Counted from the stretch's first letter, positions 7,338-16,078 are shown. The stretch: DNA of 55,096 nucleotides from Sphingobacterium litopenaei (GCF_014692495.1 NZ_JACOIJ010000023.1:1-55096), one strand, 5' to 3'. Notes: generated from the sequence alone by a model not told the origin. Made by a program: numbers and translations.

Positions 7338-8136
7338 TACATTTGATTTTAATCGTTTCAAATTGCTTGTTGGTAGACAATGGCAATCTTATAAAAAAGA
7401 GTATTTCCTTATTGTTGGTGTTTTGTTGGCAATAATTCTTTATTTCTATGGGAATGAATTTTACAAAGTTTTCAAGGTAGGTGATATGGATATTTATAAC
7501 AATGATTTTAGATTCCGAATTCCTTTATTTATTATTTTTGGACTTCTTTATATTTCTCTAACGGCTAGTTCTTATTTTAAAAATTACGGCAAATCCAATG
7601 CAGCTATAGCGGAGATATTAGTTCCGGCTTCTAAATTTGAAAAATTTCTTGCAGGCATATTCTACACAACAGGTTTAGGATTTGTGACATATTTACTTCT
7701 ATTCCATATTGTAGATTTTGGGTTTATGAATTATGTACGATCATTTACCACAAGCACGACAACTTATGTAGAAAATGGTAAAGAAATAGTACGCGATAAT
7801 TTACCTTACTTGCACAAAATAATATATATAGATCCAGTGAAATATTTTGTATTTCTACCGTTTACAATTAATGCGCTTTTTTTGCTGGGATCAATATATT
7901 TTAAGAACAAGCACTTTATCAAAACAATAGTATCTGTTGCGGTATATGCTGGACTTTGTTTTTTTCTAATTTATAGTATTTATAGATTATTCTTTTTAGG
8001 ACATATGCAATTAGAAGAAAATGATTATATAGACAATAAAAAATTAATGTTGTTTTTATTTGCTGTTCTGGGGTGGACTATAACAATTATTTTGTGGGCA
8101 ATCACATATGTTCGATTGAAAGAAAAGGAGGCTTAA
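7330..8136 (+). CDS. ABC-type transporter membrane protein
   Basis: A 268-residue protein with about six hydrophobic helices (near residues 28-44, 58-78, 105-125, 175-190, 205-222 and 240-260). It has no motif I can tie to a named family. Translational overlap with the ATPase gene and a 1-nt gap to the GntR regulator make it the permease subunit of this system. It has no recognisable extracytoplasmic substrate-binding domain. Confidence 0.75.
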   Translation: MNNTFDFNRFKLLVGRQWQSYKKEYFLIVGVLLAIILYFYGNEFYKVFKVGDMDIYNNDFRFRIPLFIIFGLLYISLTASSYFKNYGKSNAAIAEILVPASKFEKFLAGIFYTTGLGFVTYLLLFHIVDFGFMNYVRSFTTSTTTYVENGKEIVRDNLPYLHKIIYIDPVKYFVFLPFTINALFLLGSIYFKNKHFIKTIVSVAVYAGLCFFLIYSIYRLFFLGHMQLEENDYIDNKKLMLFLFAVLGWTITIILWAITYVRLKEKEA

Positions 8137-8137
8137 T

Positions 8138-8515
8138 ATGGATTTTAACCCAAATAAAGCAATTTATTTGCAAATTGTAGATCATATTTGTGAGAATATT
8201 CTGCTTGGTAAGTTGCCAATAGATTCCAAACTACCGTCCGTGCGTGAGTTGGCTATTGAAATAGCCGTGAATCCAAATACAGTCATGCGTACTTATGATT
8301 TTTTGCAGCAGCAAGGTATTATTTCGAATAAGCGTGGCGTTGGTTTTTTTGTGACACCAGATTCTTTTTCACAAATAAAAAAGTATAAGAAAGAAATCTT
8401 CGTGAAGGAAGATCTTCCTCAAGTTTTCAAAAATATCTATCTTCTTGATATCTCATTAGAGGAATTGAAGGAGAGATATGATGCTTTCATTAATGAAAAT
8501 TATAAATCGAACTAA
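8138..8515 (+). CDS. GntR-family regulator, YtrA subfamily
   Basis: A 125-residue regulator. The winged helix is at the N-terminus: IYLQIVDHICENILLGKL, then LPSVRELAIEIAVNPNTVMR as the helix-turn-helix and GIISNKRGVGFFV as the wing. The C-terminal part is a short helical dimerisation tail only, as in YtrA, and lacks the ligand domain of larger GntR proteins. It probably represses its own operon through the palindrome at 6467-6492. The next gene starts 1 nt after its stop. Confidence 0.88.
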   Translation: MDFNPNKAIYLQIVDHICENILLGKLPIDSKLPSVRELAIEIAVNPNTVMRTYDFLQQQGIISNKRGVGFFVTPDSFSQIKKYKKEIFVKEDLPQVFKNIYLLDISLEELKERYDAFINENYKSN

Positions 8516-8516
8516 A

Positions 8517-9341
8517 ATGAAATTAAGTAATAAATTATTAATAGGGCTAGGCGTAGGCTTATTTACACTAATTTTGAGTATTGTCGTTGTTGCTAATGTT
8601 GGTGGTATCGATAGTCAAGAATATTGGAAGAGCATGGAAAATGAATCCAAAAATTTCTCGTCAGAAAGTAAATACTTGAAGGCGTCTAAACTAAAAACTT
8701 ACAGCAGTATAAAATTAAATAGTGAACACCATAGGGGAGTGCAACTGCATTTAATTAAAGATGAGACTTATGGATTCAAAAGTAATTCTGAGACAAATGA
8801 AGTAGAGGTTTTATCCGATAAAAATGGACTTATATTAAACTTTAAAACAAAGTCATATCATCACTTACATGTTTACTTGTACGCGCCTCATTTTGAGAAT
8901 GTGACTTTGTCAAATTTAAATCTAGATAATTTGGTTACGTCAGAAGATTCATTGAAATTGAACTTCCTTAATGCTTCATGGGGATCTTATAATATAGAAA
9001 ATGAAAGTTTAAAATCTTTGGATCTGAGTTTAACGAATTCATCTATTGATAACACATTCAAAATTGGGAATTTGGAAAACCTAAATCTTAAACTAACAAA
9101 TTCTTCGATTAAACTACAGCCATCCACGCTCAAAGGTTTAGCCGTTCAGGCCGAGAATTCCAGATTTGCTATTGAAGAGCCAAATGGTCCTACGACAATC
9201 TCTAGTTTATCCGTTGTTACACAAGGTAAATCAACTATTAGTTTGCCAAATAAAATTTCTGTAGATAAAATAGAAGGAAATCTTTCTGACAGTACATCAA
9301 CAAATTTGCCTGTATTTTTACTAAAGAATTTAATCAAGTAA
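8517..9341 (+). CDS. Membrane-anchored GIN-domain-like protein (DUF2807-like)
   Basis: About 274 residues from the ATG right after the GntR stop; the frame can be extended to 8478 but that would overlap the regulator. One N-terminal helix (LLIGLGVGLFTLILSIVVV) anchors it. The rest is a run of short polar beta-strands (SSIKLNSEHHRGVQLHL, NLDNLVTSEDSLKLNFLN, LKLTNSSIKLQPSTLKG), the right-handed beta-helix look of the GIN/DUF2807 family. Its place at the end of a cell-envelope ABC operon suggests an envelope role; nothing more specific can be said. Confidence 0.65.
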   Translation: MKLSNKLLIGLGVGLFTLILSIVVVANVGGIDSQEYWKSMENESKNFSSESKYLKASKLKTYSSIKLNSEHHRGVQLHLIKDETYGFKSNSETNEVEVLSDKNGLILNFKTKSYHHLHVYLYAPHFENVTLSNLNLDNLVTSEDSLKLNFLNASWGSYNIENESLKSLDLSLTNSSIDNTFKIGNLENLNLKLTNSSIKLQPSTLKGLAVQAENSRFAIEEPNGPTTISSLSVVTQGKSTISLPNKISVDKIEGNLSDSTSTNLPVFLLKNLIK

Positions 9342-9359
9342 AATAAAATCTCAGACATA

Positions 9360-9388
9360 ACAAAAGCGTCGTTTTATGACGCTTTTGT
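9360..9388. terminator. Bidirectional terminator
   Basis: ACAAAAGCGTC and GACGCTTTTGT form an 11-bp stem with a 7-nt loop. It lies between two convergent genes (stops near 9341 and 9392) and has A/T tracts within the stem on both sides, so it can serve both. Confidence 0.75.
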
Positions 9389-9391
9389 TGT

Positions 9392-9721
9392 TTAGTCTCT
9401 TCTCAAGAACTCTCTATCCTCATCTGATAAACCATCGTTTGGTTTGTATGGAGAATCGATATAATTATCATCTGCAGTTGTTGGCTCAACACGAGGTTCG
9501 AAAACAGGATTGTTTATGCCATATTCTGAAGGATGTTTCTTTCTTCGTCTAAAAAGTATTCCTCCAGTAATCACACCTAGCAAAAAGAAGATACCAAGAA
9601 TTAAAAGTTTTGAAGTGCGGATATCACCGAATAACCAAAACGAACTTTCTTCCTTATTATTGAATAAAATAATTCCTACTAAAGCGAGAAGTATAGCGAT
9701 GATTATAGTTTTTGGTTTCAT
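9392..9721 (-). CDS. Small two-helix membrane protein
   Basis: A 109-residue protein with two hydrophobic helices (residues ~4-20 and 38-57), a positively charged stop-transfer FRRRKKH, and an acidic, proline-rich cytosolic tail ending DEDREFLRRD. The helical hairpin recalls the LapA/DUF1049 layout, but I cannot confirm this. It stands alone between the GIN-like gene and the ribosomal operon. Confidence 0.6.
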   Translation of the reverse strand: MKPKTIIIAILLALVGIILFNNKEESSFWLFGDIRTSKLLILGIFFLLGVITGGILFRRRKKHPSEYGINNPVFEPRVEPTTADDNYIDSPYKPNDGLSDEDREFLRRD

Positions 9722-9757
9722 AGTGAATACATTTTATTGAAACACAAACATAACAAA

Positions 9758-9786
9758 AAAGGAGATAACCATGGGTTATCTCCTTT
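9758..9786 (-). terminator. Terminator of the rpsF-rpsR-rplI operon
   Basis: AAAGGAGATAACC pairs with GGTTATCTCCTTT over 13 bp with a 3-nt loop. On the minus strand it follows rplI and is succeeded by a T-rich stretch. Confidence 0.8.
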
Positions 9787-9807
9787 ATATTTTGAGCGAA
9801 TAACTAA

Positions 9808-10251
9808 TTATTCAGCTACAACTTCGAAAGGAACTTGAACTTTCACTTCTTTGTGTAAGTTTAAGTTTGCGATGTATTCACCTACAGTTTTAGGCTCTAC
9901 TTCGAAAGTGATGCGACGACGGTCTACGTCATAACCTTGAGCTTTCAATGCATCAGCGATTTGGATGCTATTTACTTTACCGAAGATTTTACCAGACTCA
10001 CCAGCTTTAGCACCGATAGACAACTTAACGTTTTCTAATTTAGCAGCTAATTCTGTAGCATCTTTCTTGATTTTGTCTTGTTTGAACTGAGCTTGTTTGA
10101 TGTTCTCAGCCAATACTTTTTTAGCAGATGAAGTTGCTAATGTAGCAAATCCTTGAGGAATTAAGTAGTTACGACCGTAACCTGGTTTTACTACTACGAT
10201 ATCGTCTTTCTCACCAAGGTGCTTAACATCTTGTTTTAATATAATTTCCAT
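9808..10251 (-). CDS. rplI: 50S ribosomal protein L9
   Basis: A 147-residue large-subunit protein that spans the ribosome with two globular domains joined by a long helix. The N-terminal domain shows MEIILKQDVKHLGEKDDIVVVKPGYGRNYLIPQGFA (read in pieces), including the family signature around GYGRNYLIP; the connecting helix is KKVLAENIKQAQFKQDK; the C-terminal domain ends in LHKEVKVQVPFEV. Length and order are normal. It is the last gene of the S6-S18-L9 operon, 14 bp after rpsR. Confidence 0.97.
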   Translation of the reverse strand: MEIILKQDVKHLGEKDDIVVVKPGYGRNYLIPQGFATLATSSAKKVLAENIKQAQFKQDKIKKDATELAAKLENVKLSIGAKAGESGKIFGKVNSIQIADALKAQGYDVDRRRITFEVEPKTVGEYIANLNLHKEVKVQVPFEVVAE

Positions 10252-10265
10252 TTATCGTATCCTCC

Positions 10266-10529
10266 TTATTTTAATGAATCAGCTACGTAAGGTAATAAGC
10301 CTACGATACGCGCACGTTTCACAGCTTGAGCAACTTTACGTTGGAATTTCAATGATGTACCAGTAAGACGACGAGGTAAGATTTTACCTTGATCGTTAAC
10401 GAATTTCAACAAGAAGTTAGCATCTTTATAATCGATGTATTTGATACCATTCTTTTTGAAACGACAGTATTTTTTACGGTTGTCCTCTACTTTAGGAGCA
10501 GTCACGTATTGGATGTTTTCGTTTGCCAT
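10266..10529 (-). CDS. rpsR: 30S ribosomal protein S18
   Basis: An 87-residue small-subunit protein that binds 16S rRNA as a heterodimer with S6. The core [17 protein letters not shown] and [20 protein letters not shown] are typical, with a short Bacteroidota-type N-terminal extension. Its ATG overlaps the rpsF stop codon by one base, so translation is probably coupled. No ssb gene lies between rpsF and rpsR, unlike in many Firmicutes. Confidence 0.97.
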   Translation of the reverse strand: MANENIQYVTAPKVEDNRKKYCRFKKNGIKYIDYKDANFLLKFVNDQGKILPRRLTGTSLKFQRKVAQAVKRARIVGLLPYVADSLK

Positions 10530-10897
10530 TAGTTTGCTACCTCCTCAGTTTTAGTTTCAGCTTTCTTGTTGAATGCACCGCTACGTTTTTTCTCGTTGTA
10601 AGCTACAGCGTGCTTATCAAGCGCGATAGTTAAGAAACGCATCACACGCTCATCACGTTTGTATTCAACCTCTAATTTTTTAATTAATTCACCTGGAGCC
10701 TTGAATTCAGTTAAGTGATAAAATCCAGTAGTTTTTTTCTGGATTGGATACGCTAATTTTTTCAAACCCCAATTATCTTCAGCGATAATTTCGGCTCCGC
10801 CTTCTGTTAAGATGTTTTTGAATTTAGCAATTGCCTCTTTCGCAGCATCTTCTGAAAGCAACGGGGTAAGAATGATTACAGATTCGTACTGTTGCAT
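10529..10897 (-). CDS. rpsF: 30S ribosomal protein S6
   Basis: A 122-residue protein of the central domain of the 30S subunit. The N-terminal [20 protein letters not shown], the core [20 protein letters not shown] and the strand [15 protein letters not shown] are diagnostic. The Lys/Glu-rich tail after residue 105 varies in the family. It is the first gene of the operon; upstream are a full promoter and a leader hairpin that may bind the S6:S18 complex. Confidence 0.97.
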   Translation of the reverse strand: MQQYESVIILTPLLSEDAAKEAIAKFKNILTEGGAEIIAEDNWGLKKLAYPIQKKTTGFYHLTEFKAPGELIKKLEVEYKRDERVMRFLTIALDKHAVAYNEKKRSGAFNKKAETKTEEVAN

Positions 10898-10927
10898 TGT
10901 TTTTAAATAATTATGTTAATTTAAATT

Positions 10928-10943
10928 TTCCGTACTTACGGAA
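10928..10943 (-). promoter_or_regulatory. rpsF leader hairpin, candidate S6:S18 binding site
   Basis: TTCCGTA and TACGGAA form a compact inverted repeat in the rpsF 5' leader, beginning a few nt after the expected transcription start. S6:S18 complexes of many bacteria repress rpsF by binding a leader hairpin with a CCG element; the CCG here lies in the stem, so the match is suggestive only. Confidence 0.4.
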
Positions 10944-10946
10944 GTG

Positions 10947-10977
10947 CAAAGGTAGATAAATATTCTTATTTGTCAAA
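10947..10977 (-). promoter_or_regulatory. Bacteroidota-type promoter of rpsF operon
   Basis: On the minus strand, TTTG (10974-10977) is followed after 19 bp by TACCTTTG (10947-10954), a full match to the -33 TTTG / -7 TAnnTTTG consensus at the standard spacing. It is the clearest promoter in the window. Confidence 0.8.
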
Positions 10978-11012
10978 TAATTTATGCAAATATTCCAAGA
11001 TCAAAACCTTCC

Positions 11013-11768
11013 TTATGACTTTTTAACTAATCTGCCGCTTGAGGATGTTTTGTTTTCCAAAATTTGAGTCGGCTGAGTTGCATAAGAAATTTTAGCAGAG
11101 GAGGAAAGATTGCTCTTTAATGTATTAGCTGTACTAATGTCTAACTTTGCCGAGGAACTACCTTTGCAAACCAAATTCTTTATAGTTACTTTTTCTAAAT
11201 CTAAAGATGCAGACGAACTCATATCGATTGTTGAATTATCTATCTTTCCAGCCAAGGAGATCTTACCTGAACTTGAAGCTTCAATTACGGCAGTGCTCGC
11301 TAAGATGTGTGAATCAAATTTTCCAGAAGATGTGACTTCGATGTCCATATTATCAGCTTTAATATGTCTTGCGCTGATTTTTCCGGATGAATTAGCTACT
11401 ATAGACACGGGAGATGAAGTAATTGGAGCATCCACATGTAAAGTAGCACTTGAAGTAGCTTTTAATACTTTTAATTTAGAATTGGAGTAAATGGTAACTT
11501 TATTTGGTTTTGAAGTTCTAATTGATGTATTAGGTTTATATCTAATAGTTAATACATCATTTTTTATTTCAGTTATAATTAAATCAAGGTAATCTTTCTT
11601 TTCACTCTCTAACACTATTTCGTTCCTATCTGATTCCACATAAGCGGCATTTAGACTCGTAGCGACTGATATTCCATGATGATTAGCAATTTTTCTTGTT
11701 TCCTTATATTGGGCAAATGTTACGGCCAAAGAGAAATAAGCTAGGAAAAATACAATTGTCCTTTTCAT
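11013..11768 (-). CDS. Secreted GIN-domain (DUF2807) protein
   Basis: A 251-residue protein with a signal peptide (MKRTIVFFLAYFSLAVTFAQ, cleaved after the Ala-Gln region). The mature part shows the DUF2807 'head GIN' pattern: GISVATSLNAAYVES, VLTIRYKPN, KVTIYSNSKLKVLKATSSA, then repeated SS[AG]K motifs (NSSGKISA, SSSGKISL, SSSAKLDI, SSSGRLVK) that would stack as a beta-helix. It is likely a periplasmic or surface protein of unknown function. A second, diverged GIN-like protein lies at 8517-9341. Confidence 0.8.
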   Translation of the reverse strand: MKRTIVFFLAYFSLAVTFAQYKETRKIANHHGISVATSLNAAYVESDRNEIVLESEKKDYLDLIITEIKNDVLTIRYKPNTSIRTSKPNKVTIYSNSKLKVLKATSSATLHVDAPITSSPVSIVANSSGKISARHIKADNMDIEVTSSGKFDSHILASTAVIEASSSGKISLAGKIDNSTIDMSSSASLDLEKVTIKNLVCKGSSSAKLDISTANTLKSNLSSSAKISYATQPTQILENKTSSSGRLVKKS

Positions 11769-11837
11769 AATATTGGTGATTATTTATATATCTAATATAA
11801 TTATATTATCTGGTTTCTTCGCTTATCTTTTGATTTC

Positions 11838-11845
11838 TATATTTG
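11838..11845 (+). promoter_or_regulatory. -7 box (TATATTTG) of Crp/Fnr-type regulator gene
   Basis: TAnnTTTG match ending 3 nt before the ATG at 11849. A TTG start at 11843 would sit inside the box, so ATG 11849 is the better start and the message would be nearly leaderless. Confidence 0.45.
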
Positions 11846-11848
11846 TCT

Positions 11849-12409
11849 ATGACTTTAATTGAGCATTTCAAAAATTTGTATCATATAGATGAGGAATTGG
11901 AATTTTTCTTTGAATCGATCAGCGAAACGAAGGAATACGGGAAGGGAGATTTGATTTTTGAACCAAATAGCTATTTGAAGCATATCTATTTTATCGAATC
12001 AGGATTTACTCGGGTGTATTATTATAAGAACAAGAAAGATATTACGCATTATTTCTACGGTGAAAATACATTTAGTACAGGTATAGAGAGTGTATTTTAC
12101 CAAAAGCCAACTTTATTTGGGTTTCAGGCGTTAGCTCCTTCCAAGATTATTCAAATTCCTTTTGCACCAATCCGTGAACTAGCCAATAAAAACATCACCA
12201 TAAATCATATTATTGAAAAAATATTATTAGATAATTTAATTTCTTTTTCTAAAAGATTTTATAACAGCCAGTTTGAGACGGCGCATGAACGATATGCTTC
12301 TTTATTAACTGAAAATCCTACCTTATTACAAAATGCTTCCTTAGGACATATTGCTTCATATTTGGGAGTTTCTCAACAAACTCTTTCTGTTATTCGAGGA
12401 ATGAAGTAA
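11849..12409 (+). CDS. Crp/Fnr-family transcriptional regulator
   Basis: About 186 residues. The N-terminal cyclic-nucleotide-binding-type beta-roll covers residues ~1-110 (YGKGDLIFEPNSYLKHIYFIESGFTRVYY, read in pieces), followed by a dimer helix and a C-terminal helix-turn-helix at ASLGHIASYLGVSQQTLSVI. The Cys cluster of Fnr is absent, and the roll does not look like a canonical cAMP pocket, as usual in Bacteroidota members. It faces the export operon 83 bp downstream in the same direction and could regulate it. Confidence 0.82.
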   Translation: MTLIEHFKNLYHIDEELEFFFESISETKEYGKGDLIFEPNSYLKHIYFIESGFTRVYYYKNKKDITHYFYGENTFSTGIESVFYQKPTLFGFQALAPSKIIQIPFAPIRELANKNITINHIIEKILLDNLISFSKRFYNSQFETAHERYASLLTENPTLLQNASLGHIASYLGVSQQTLSVIRGMK

Positions 12410-12491
12410 TTTCATTTTTTAAGATATCTGAAAATTTTATTATGAAACAATCTTGATCTTTGTGATGTTATAAAAGTCAGAAGATCTTTTT

Positions 12492-13880
12492 ATGAAAAAA
12501 AATACACTATTAGTTACAGTAGGTTTGTGTTTGTGTAGCACACTAAATGACAGTTTATTTGCACAAGAGCAATTAAATTTATTTAGTAGTCCAGTGGAAT
12601 CAGCTATTAGACACAATAAATCTATCCAGAATGCTAATTTGGAAAATAAAAAAGTGGCTTTGGATAGGGAAGATGTAAGGGGAAAATTACTCCCTAAAGT
12701 ATCTATGAATGCTTTGTATGGTTACGTGAATACGGGACTTGACGTGGATTTACCCACCCAACAGTTACCGATTACAGGAATTAATCTCTTCGAAGGCACT
12801 ACCAAAGGCAATGTTTCTTCTCAAGTCTTTGCAACAGGCGTGACTGCTACACAGGTTATTTTTAGTGGTTTACAAATTACCAATGGTCAAAAGGCTTTAG
12901 AGCAAAAGCAAAAAGCACTTTCTCTCATGACTGAAGCTGGATATGATCAATTGGCACAGGAAGTAATCACTTCTTTTGATCAGCTAATGTTACTAAAAGA
13001 AGTTGATGTGTTGATTAATGACTCCGAAAAACGTCTGAATAAGGAACATCTTAAAGTGGTTAAAGCTATTGAAAATGGGGTGGCGATTCCTTATGATCGC
13101 GATAAAATTAAGTTAGCTATGCTAGAACTGGAAAGCAAGCGTGCAGAAATTCAAAGCAACCGCGAATTGTTGTATTATAAGTTGGAAGAATTAACAGGAC
13201 TTCCAATGGAAGAATTACAAGCAGTTTCGTATCCATTACAAGAAATCCTGTTGGCTGAGGATGCTACAGCGATGAACCGAAAAGAAATAGAAACTTTAGA
13301 AACTTCACAAAAAGCATATGAGTTTGCACTGAAAAAAGAAAAGGGAGCGCAATTGCCTATGTTATTCGCTTTTGGTAATATTTCCTATTTAAATGCTTTT
13401 GATAGTAAATTGACTATAAAAGACGTTCCTCAATTGGGAGATTTGAAATTACAATCCAATCATTTTCAAATGGCGCCAACTTTTGCTGTCGGTGTGGGAA
13501 TGAAATGGAATATTTTCGAAGGTAAATCTCATAAAGCTGCTGTCGAGAAAGCTAAATTGGATTTGGAAATCAACAACAATAAGTTAGAAGACACAAAAGA
13601 AAAGCTGAGTCTTTTGCAACGGAAGACCAAATCGGATTATGAATTAGCTATGAAAAAAATCTCTGTAAACCAACAACAGATGACTATTGCTAAAAACAAT
13701 ATGTATTTAGCTTCACGTCAGTTTGAAGAAGGTTTACAAGATGTCACAGAAAGATTGGAAGCGGAGAACGAGTATTACAAACAATCTTTGAATTATTACA
13801 ATCAAATTTTAAGTCAGCGTACAGCGGCTACAGAAGTGTTGAAATCAAACGGTAATTTATATCAAACCATTAGTAGATAA
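12492..13880 (+). CDS. TolC-family outer membrane efflux protein
   Basis: A 462-residue outer membrane channel protein with a signal peptide ending near LFAQEQ. Two OEP-type halves are visible; each has long amphipathic helices (NKSIQNANLENKKVALDRED, TEAGYDQLAQEVITSFDQLM and EKAKLDLEINNNKLEDTKEK) and a beta-strand pair (VFATGVTATQVIFSG and FAVGVGMKWNIFEG), the TolC alpha-barrel plan. It starts the TolC-HlyD-permease operon; the adaptor gene begins 2 nt after its stop. Confidence 0.88.
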   Translation: MKKNTLLVTVGLCLCSTLNDSLFAQEQLNLFSSPVESAIRHNKSIQNANLENKKVALDREDVRGKLLPKVSMNALYGYVNTGLDVDLPTQQLPITGINLFEGTTKGNVSSQVFATGVTATQVIFSGLQITNGQKALEQKQKALSLMTEAGYDQLAQEVITSFDQLMLLKEVDVLINDSEKRLNKEHLKVVKAIENGVAIPYDRDKIKLAMLELESKRAEIQSNRELLYYKLEELTGLPMEELQAVSYPLQEILLAEDATAMNRKEIETLETSQKAYEFALKKEKGAQLPMLFAFGNISYLNAFDSKLTIKDVPQLGDLKLQSNHFQMAPTFAVGVGMKWNIFEGKSHKAAVEKAKLDLEINNNKLEDTKEKLSLLQRKTKSDYELAMKKISVNQQQMTIAKNNMYLASRQFEEGLQDVTERLEAENEYYKQSLNYYNQILSQRTAATEVLKSNGNLYQTISR

Positions 13881-13882
13881 CT

Positions 13883-14845
13883 ATGAAAAATATAGCATAT
13901 ACTTTAGGTCTTTTATTGGTGTTGCAAAGTTGCTCATCAGAGAAAGCAGAAAAGAAAATTGAGGGTAAAATAGAAAGAGAACAATTATCCGTAACGACTA
14001 AAATCCCAGGTAAAATTCAGCAGATTTTAGTAGAAGAAGGACAATTCGTACATAAAGGAGACACACTAATTATTCTGGAACTACCCGAAGTGGACGCCAA
14101 AGCGGCACAGGCTCAGGGAGCATTAGAATCGGCGCAAGCGCAATACGATATGGCGGTAAAAGGAGCGACTGATGGTCAATTGCAACAATTGCGCGCTAAG
14201 GTGGATGGATTAAAAGAGCAATATGAGTTTGCACAAAAGTCTTTGGATAGAATGCGTAATCTATTGCAGGATTCGTTGGTTTCACAACAAAAATACGACG
14301 AGGTATATGCTAAATACCAAGGCGCTAGAAACCAATATTTGGCTGCGCAAGCAGAAATCGCGGATGTAAATCATGGTGCACGTATTGAGCAGCAAAAAAT
14401 GGCCTTGGGTCAAAAAGAACGTGCTTTAGGAGCAGTTTCTGAAGTGAATGTGGCTGCCAAAGAACGTTATATCATTGCGCCACAGGATATGTCTATTGAA
14501 ACTATCAATCTGAAAGTAGGGGAGTTAGCGTTGGCTGGCTATAGCTTAGCTTCAGGATACATTACAGAAGGAACTTATTTCCGCGTGACCGTTCCAGAAA
14601 GTAAAGTAAAAGATTTCCAAAAAGGTGCTGTCAAAACGTTGAGCATTCCTTATTTGGATAATAAACAGATTCAAGCTAAGGTAGAAACAATAAAAACATT
14701 GACGTCCTATGCGAATATCAGTACAGCTTATCCAGACTTCGAACAACAAGAAGCTATGTTTGAGATTCGTCTGAAACCTACAGATACGACTTCTAGCAAA
14801 GAATTATTGACTAAAGCTACATTTGTTGTAGAATCTACTAAATAA
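13883..14845 (+). CDS. HlyD/MFP-family periplasmic adaptor lipoprotein
   Basis: A 320-residue adaptor linking inner membrane transporter and TolC channel. The signal ends in the lipobox LVLQSC, so it is probably lipid-anchored. The biotinyl-lipoyl half-motif VEEGQFVHKGDTLIILE appears at residues ~48-64 and its partner after the coiled coil at NLKVGELALAGYSLA; the hairpin between (~70-185) is rich in Ala, Gln and Lys. It resembles YhiI. The gene sits tightly between the outer membrane protein and the permease. Confidence 0.88.
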   Translation: MKNIAYTLGLLLVLQSCSSEKAEKKIEGKIEREQLSVTTKIPGKIQQILVEEGQFVHKGDTLIILELPEVDAKAAQAQGALESAQAQYDMAVKGATDGQLQQLRAKVDGLKEQYEFAQKSLDRMRNLLQDSLVSQQKYDEVYAKYQGARNQYLAAQAEIADVNHGARIEQQKMALGQKERALGAVSEVNVAAKERYIIAPQDMSIETINLKVGELALAGYSLASGYITEGTYFRVTVPESKVKDFQKGAVKTLSIPYLDNKQIQAKVETIKTLTSYANISTAYPDFEQQEAMFEIRLKPTDTTSSKELLTKATFVVESTK

Positions 14846-14852
14846 GGAAATC

Positions 14853-16019
14853 ATGAAAAACTTTATAAGTTTAGTCAAAAGAGAATTCCAGTTATTCTTT
14901 CAGAATAAGGTATTGGTGATGCTTTTTCTTGGCGCTCCTTTGATGTATGGTTTGTTGGTTGGTTCGGTTTACAAAAAAGGTACTGTAACACACATTCCTA
15001 TCATCGTGGTGGATGAGGACCAAACACCGCTTTCCAAACAATTGATTGATATGTTCAATGAGAATGAAGTGATTTATGTTGCTTCGATCTTAAATGATAA
15101 TTTCAATTCGCATGAGGAAGCTTTACGTAAAGAAGCTACAGTAGTGGTCAATATTCCAAAGAATTTTTCTTCGGATATTAATTACAACCGTCCTACAGAA
15201 GTCACCATGTTTGTGAATGCCTCAAACACGGTGACTTCTAACTATGCAATGATGGCGGTGAATGTGTGTGCAGGTACGTTGAAAGCAGGAATTCAGATCA
15301 AAGGGTTGGAGAAAAAAGGGGTTCCTTCGTATATCGCTTCACAACAATATGAGCCATTTAAAACCACCATCATCAGACAAAATTTCCGTTCGGGTAACTA
15401 CCTGTACTTTATGCTACCAGGGGTACTCTTGACGGTATTTCAACAAGTCATGATGCTAGGATTGGCATTGAGTTTTGCTTCGGAATTTGAAAAAGGAACT
15501 TTCAGTGAGCTAATATTCAAATGTTCGAATGTTTTTGAGCTATTATTGGTGAAAATTACCCCGTACTTACTGATGTCCGTTTTAATTTATGCCTTATATT
15601 ATGGTTATTCATTACTGTATAGAATGCCATTGCATGTAGAAGGTTTTGCATTTTGGGGTACTTCGGTATTATTCTTATTGGCAGTAGGTTTTTTAGGAAT
15701 TTTAGTAAGTATTGCTATTCCAAATCAACTGAAAGCAACGGAAATTTTAATGGTTATAGCAACCCCATCTTTTATTCTAAGTGGTTTTACTTGGCCCTTG
15801 AGTCAAATGCCAAATTGGGTTGTTAATATAGCTAACTGTATTCCGTTAACTCACTACCTTAAAATTTTCCGTACGTTGATCGTGGAGAAAGGCACGGTGG
15901 ATATGGTTACAAGTTCAGTATGGGGTTTAGTTATTATTGCAGGTGTAACTTTGATTTTGTCTGTGATTCTGTTGCAAATAAAAATTAACAAGACCAAAAA
16001 GGAAGCGCAAGTAGCTTAA
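14853..16019 (+). CDS. ABC-2 type permease
   Basis: A 388-residue inner membrane permease (ABC2_membrane_3, YhhJ/DrrB-like). One N-terminal helix (VLVMLFLGAPLMYGLLVGSV) is followed by an extracytoplasmic domain of ~140 residues (PIIVVDEDQTPLSKQLIDMF) and then five helices, with the family motif ATPSFILSGFTWPLSQMP near the fourth. It exports a substrate through the adaptor and TolC-like channel. No ATPase gene is present in the operon, so one must be supplied from elsewhere. Confidence 0.85.
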   Translation: MKNFISLVKREFQLFFQNKVLVMLFLGAPLMYGLLVGSVYKKGTVTHIPIIVVDEDQTPLSKQLIDMFNENEVIYVASILNDNFNSHEEALRKEATVVVNIPKNFSSDINYNRPTEVTMFVNASNTVTSNYAMMAVNVCAGTLKAGIQIKGLEKKGVPSYIASQQYEPFKTTIIRQNFRSGNYLYFMLPGVLLTVFQQVMMLGLALSFASEFEKGTFSELIFKCSNVFELLLVKITPYLLMSVLIYALYYGYSLLYRMPLHVEGFAFWGTSVLFLLAVGFLGILVSIAIPNQLKATEILMVIATPSFILSGFTWPLSQMPNWVVNIANCIPLTHYLKIFRTLIVEKGTVDMVTSSVWGLVIIAGVTLILSVILLQIKINKTKKEAQVA

Positions 16020-16046
16020 TGTTAGATATTAATTATATTCAAGGGG

Positions 16047-16078
16047 AAGGGCTAAATGTTTAACACTTAGCCTTTTTT
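16047..16078 (+). terminator. Terminator of export operon
   Basis: AAGGGCTAA pairs with TTAGCCTTT (one G-T pair), followed by CCTTTTTTG. It lies 28 bp after the permease stop codon. Confidence 0.75.

Noticed and set aside
11110..11490. Open frame of 126 codons on the plus strand
   Set aside because: It lies wholly inside the GIN gene on the other strand, and its translation has no domain pattern; it mirrors the repetitive coding strand.
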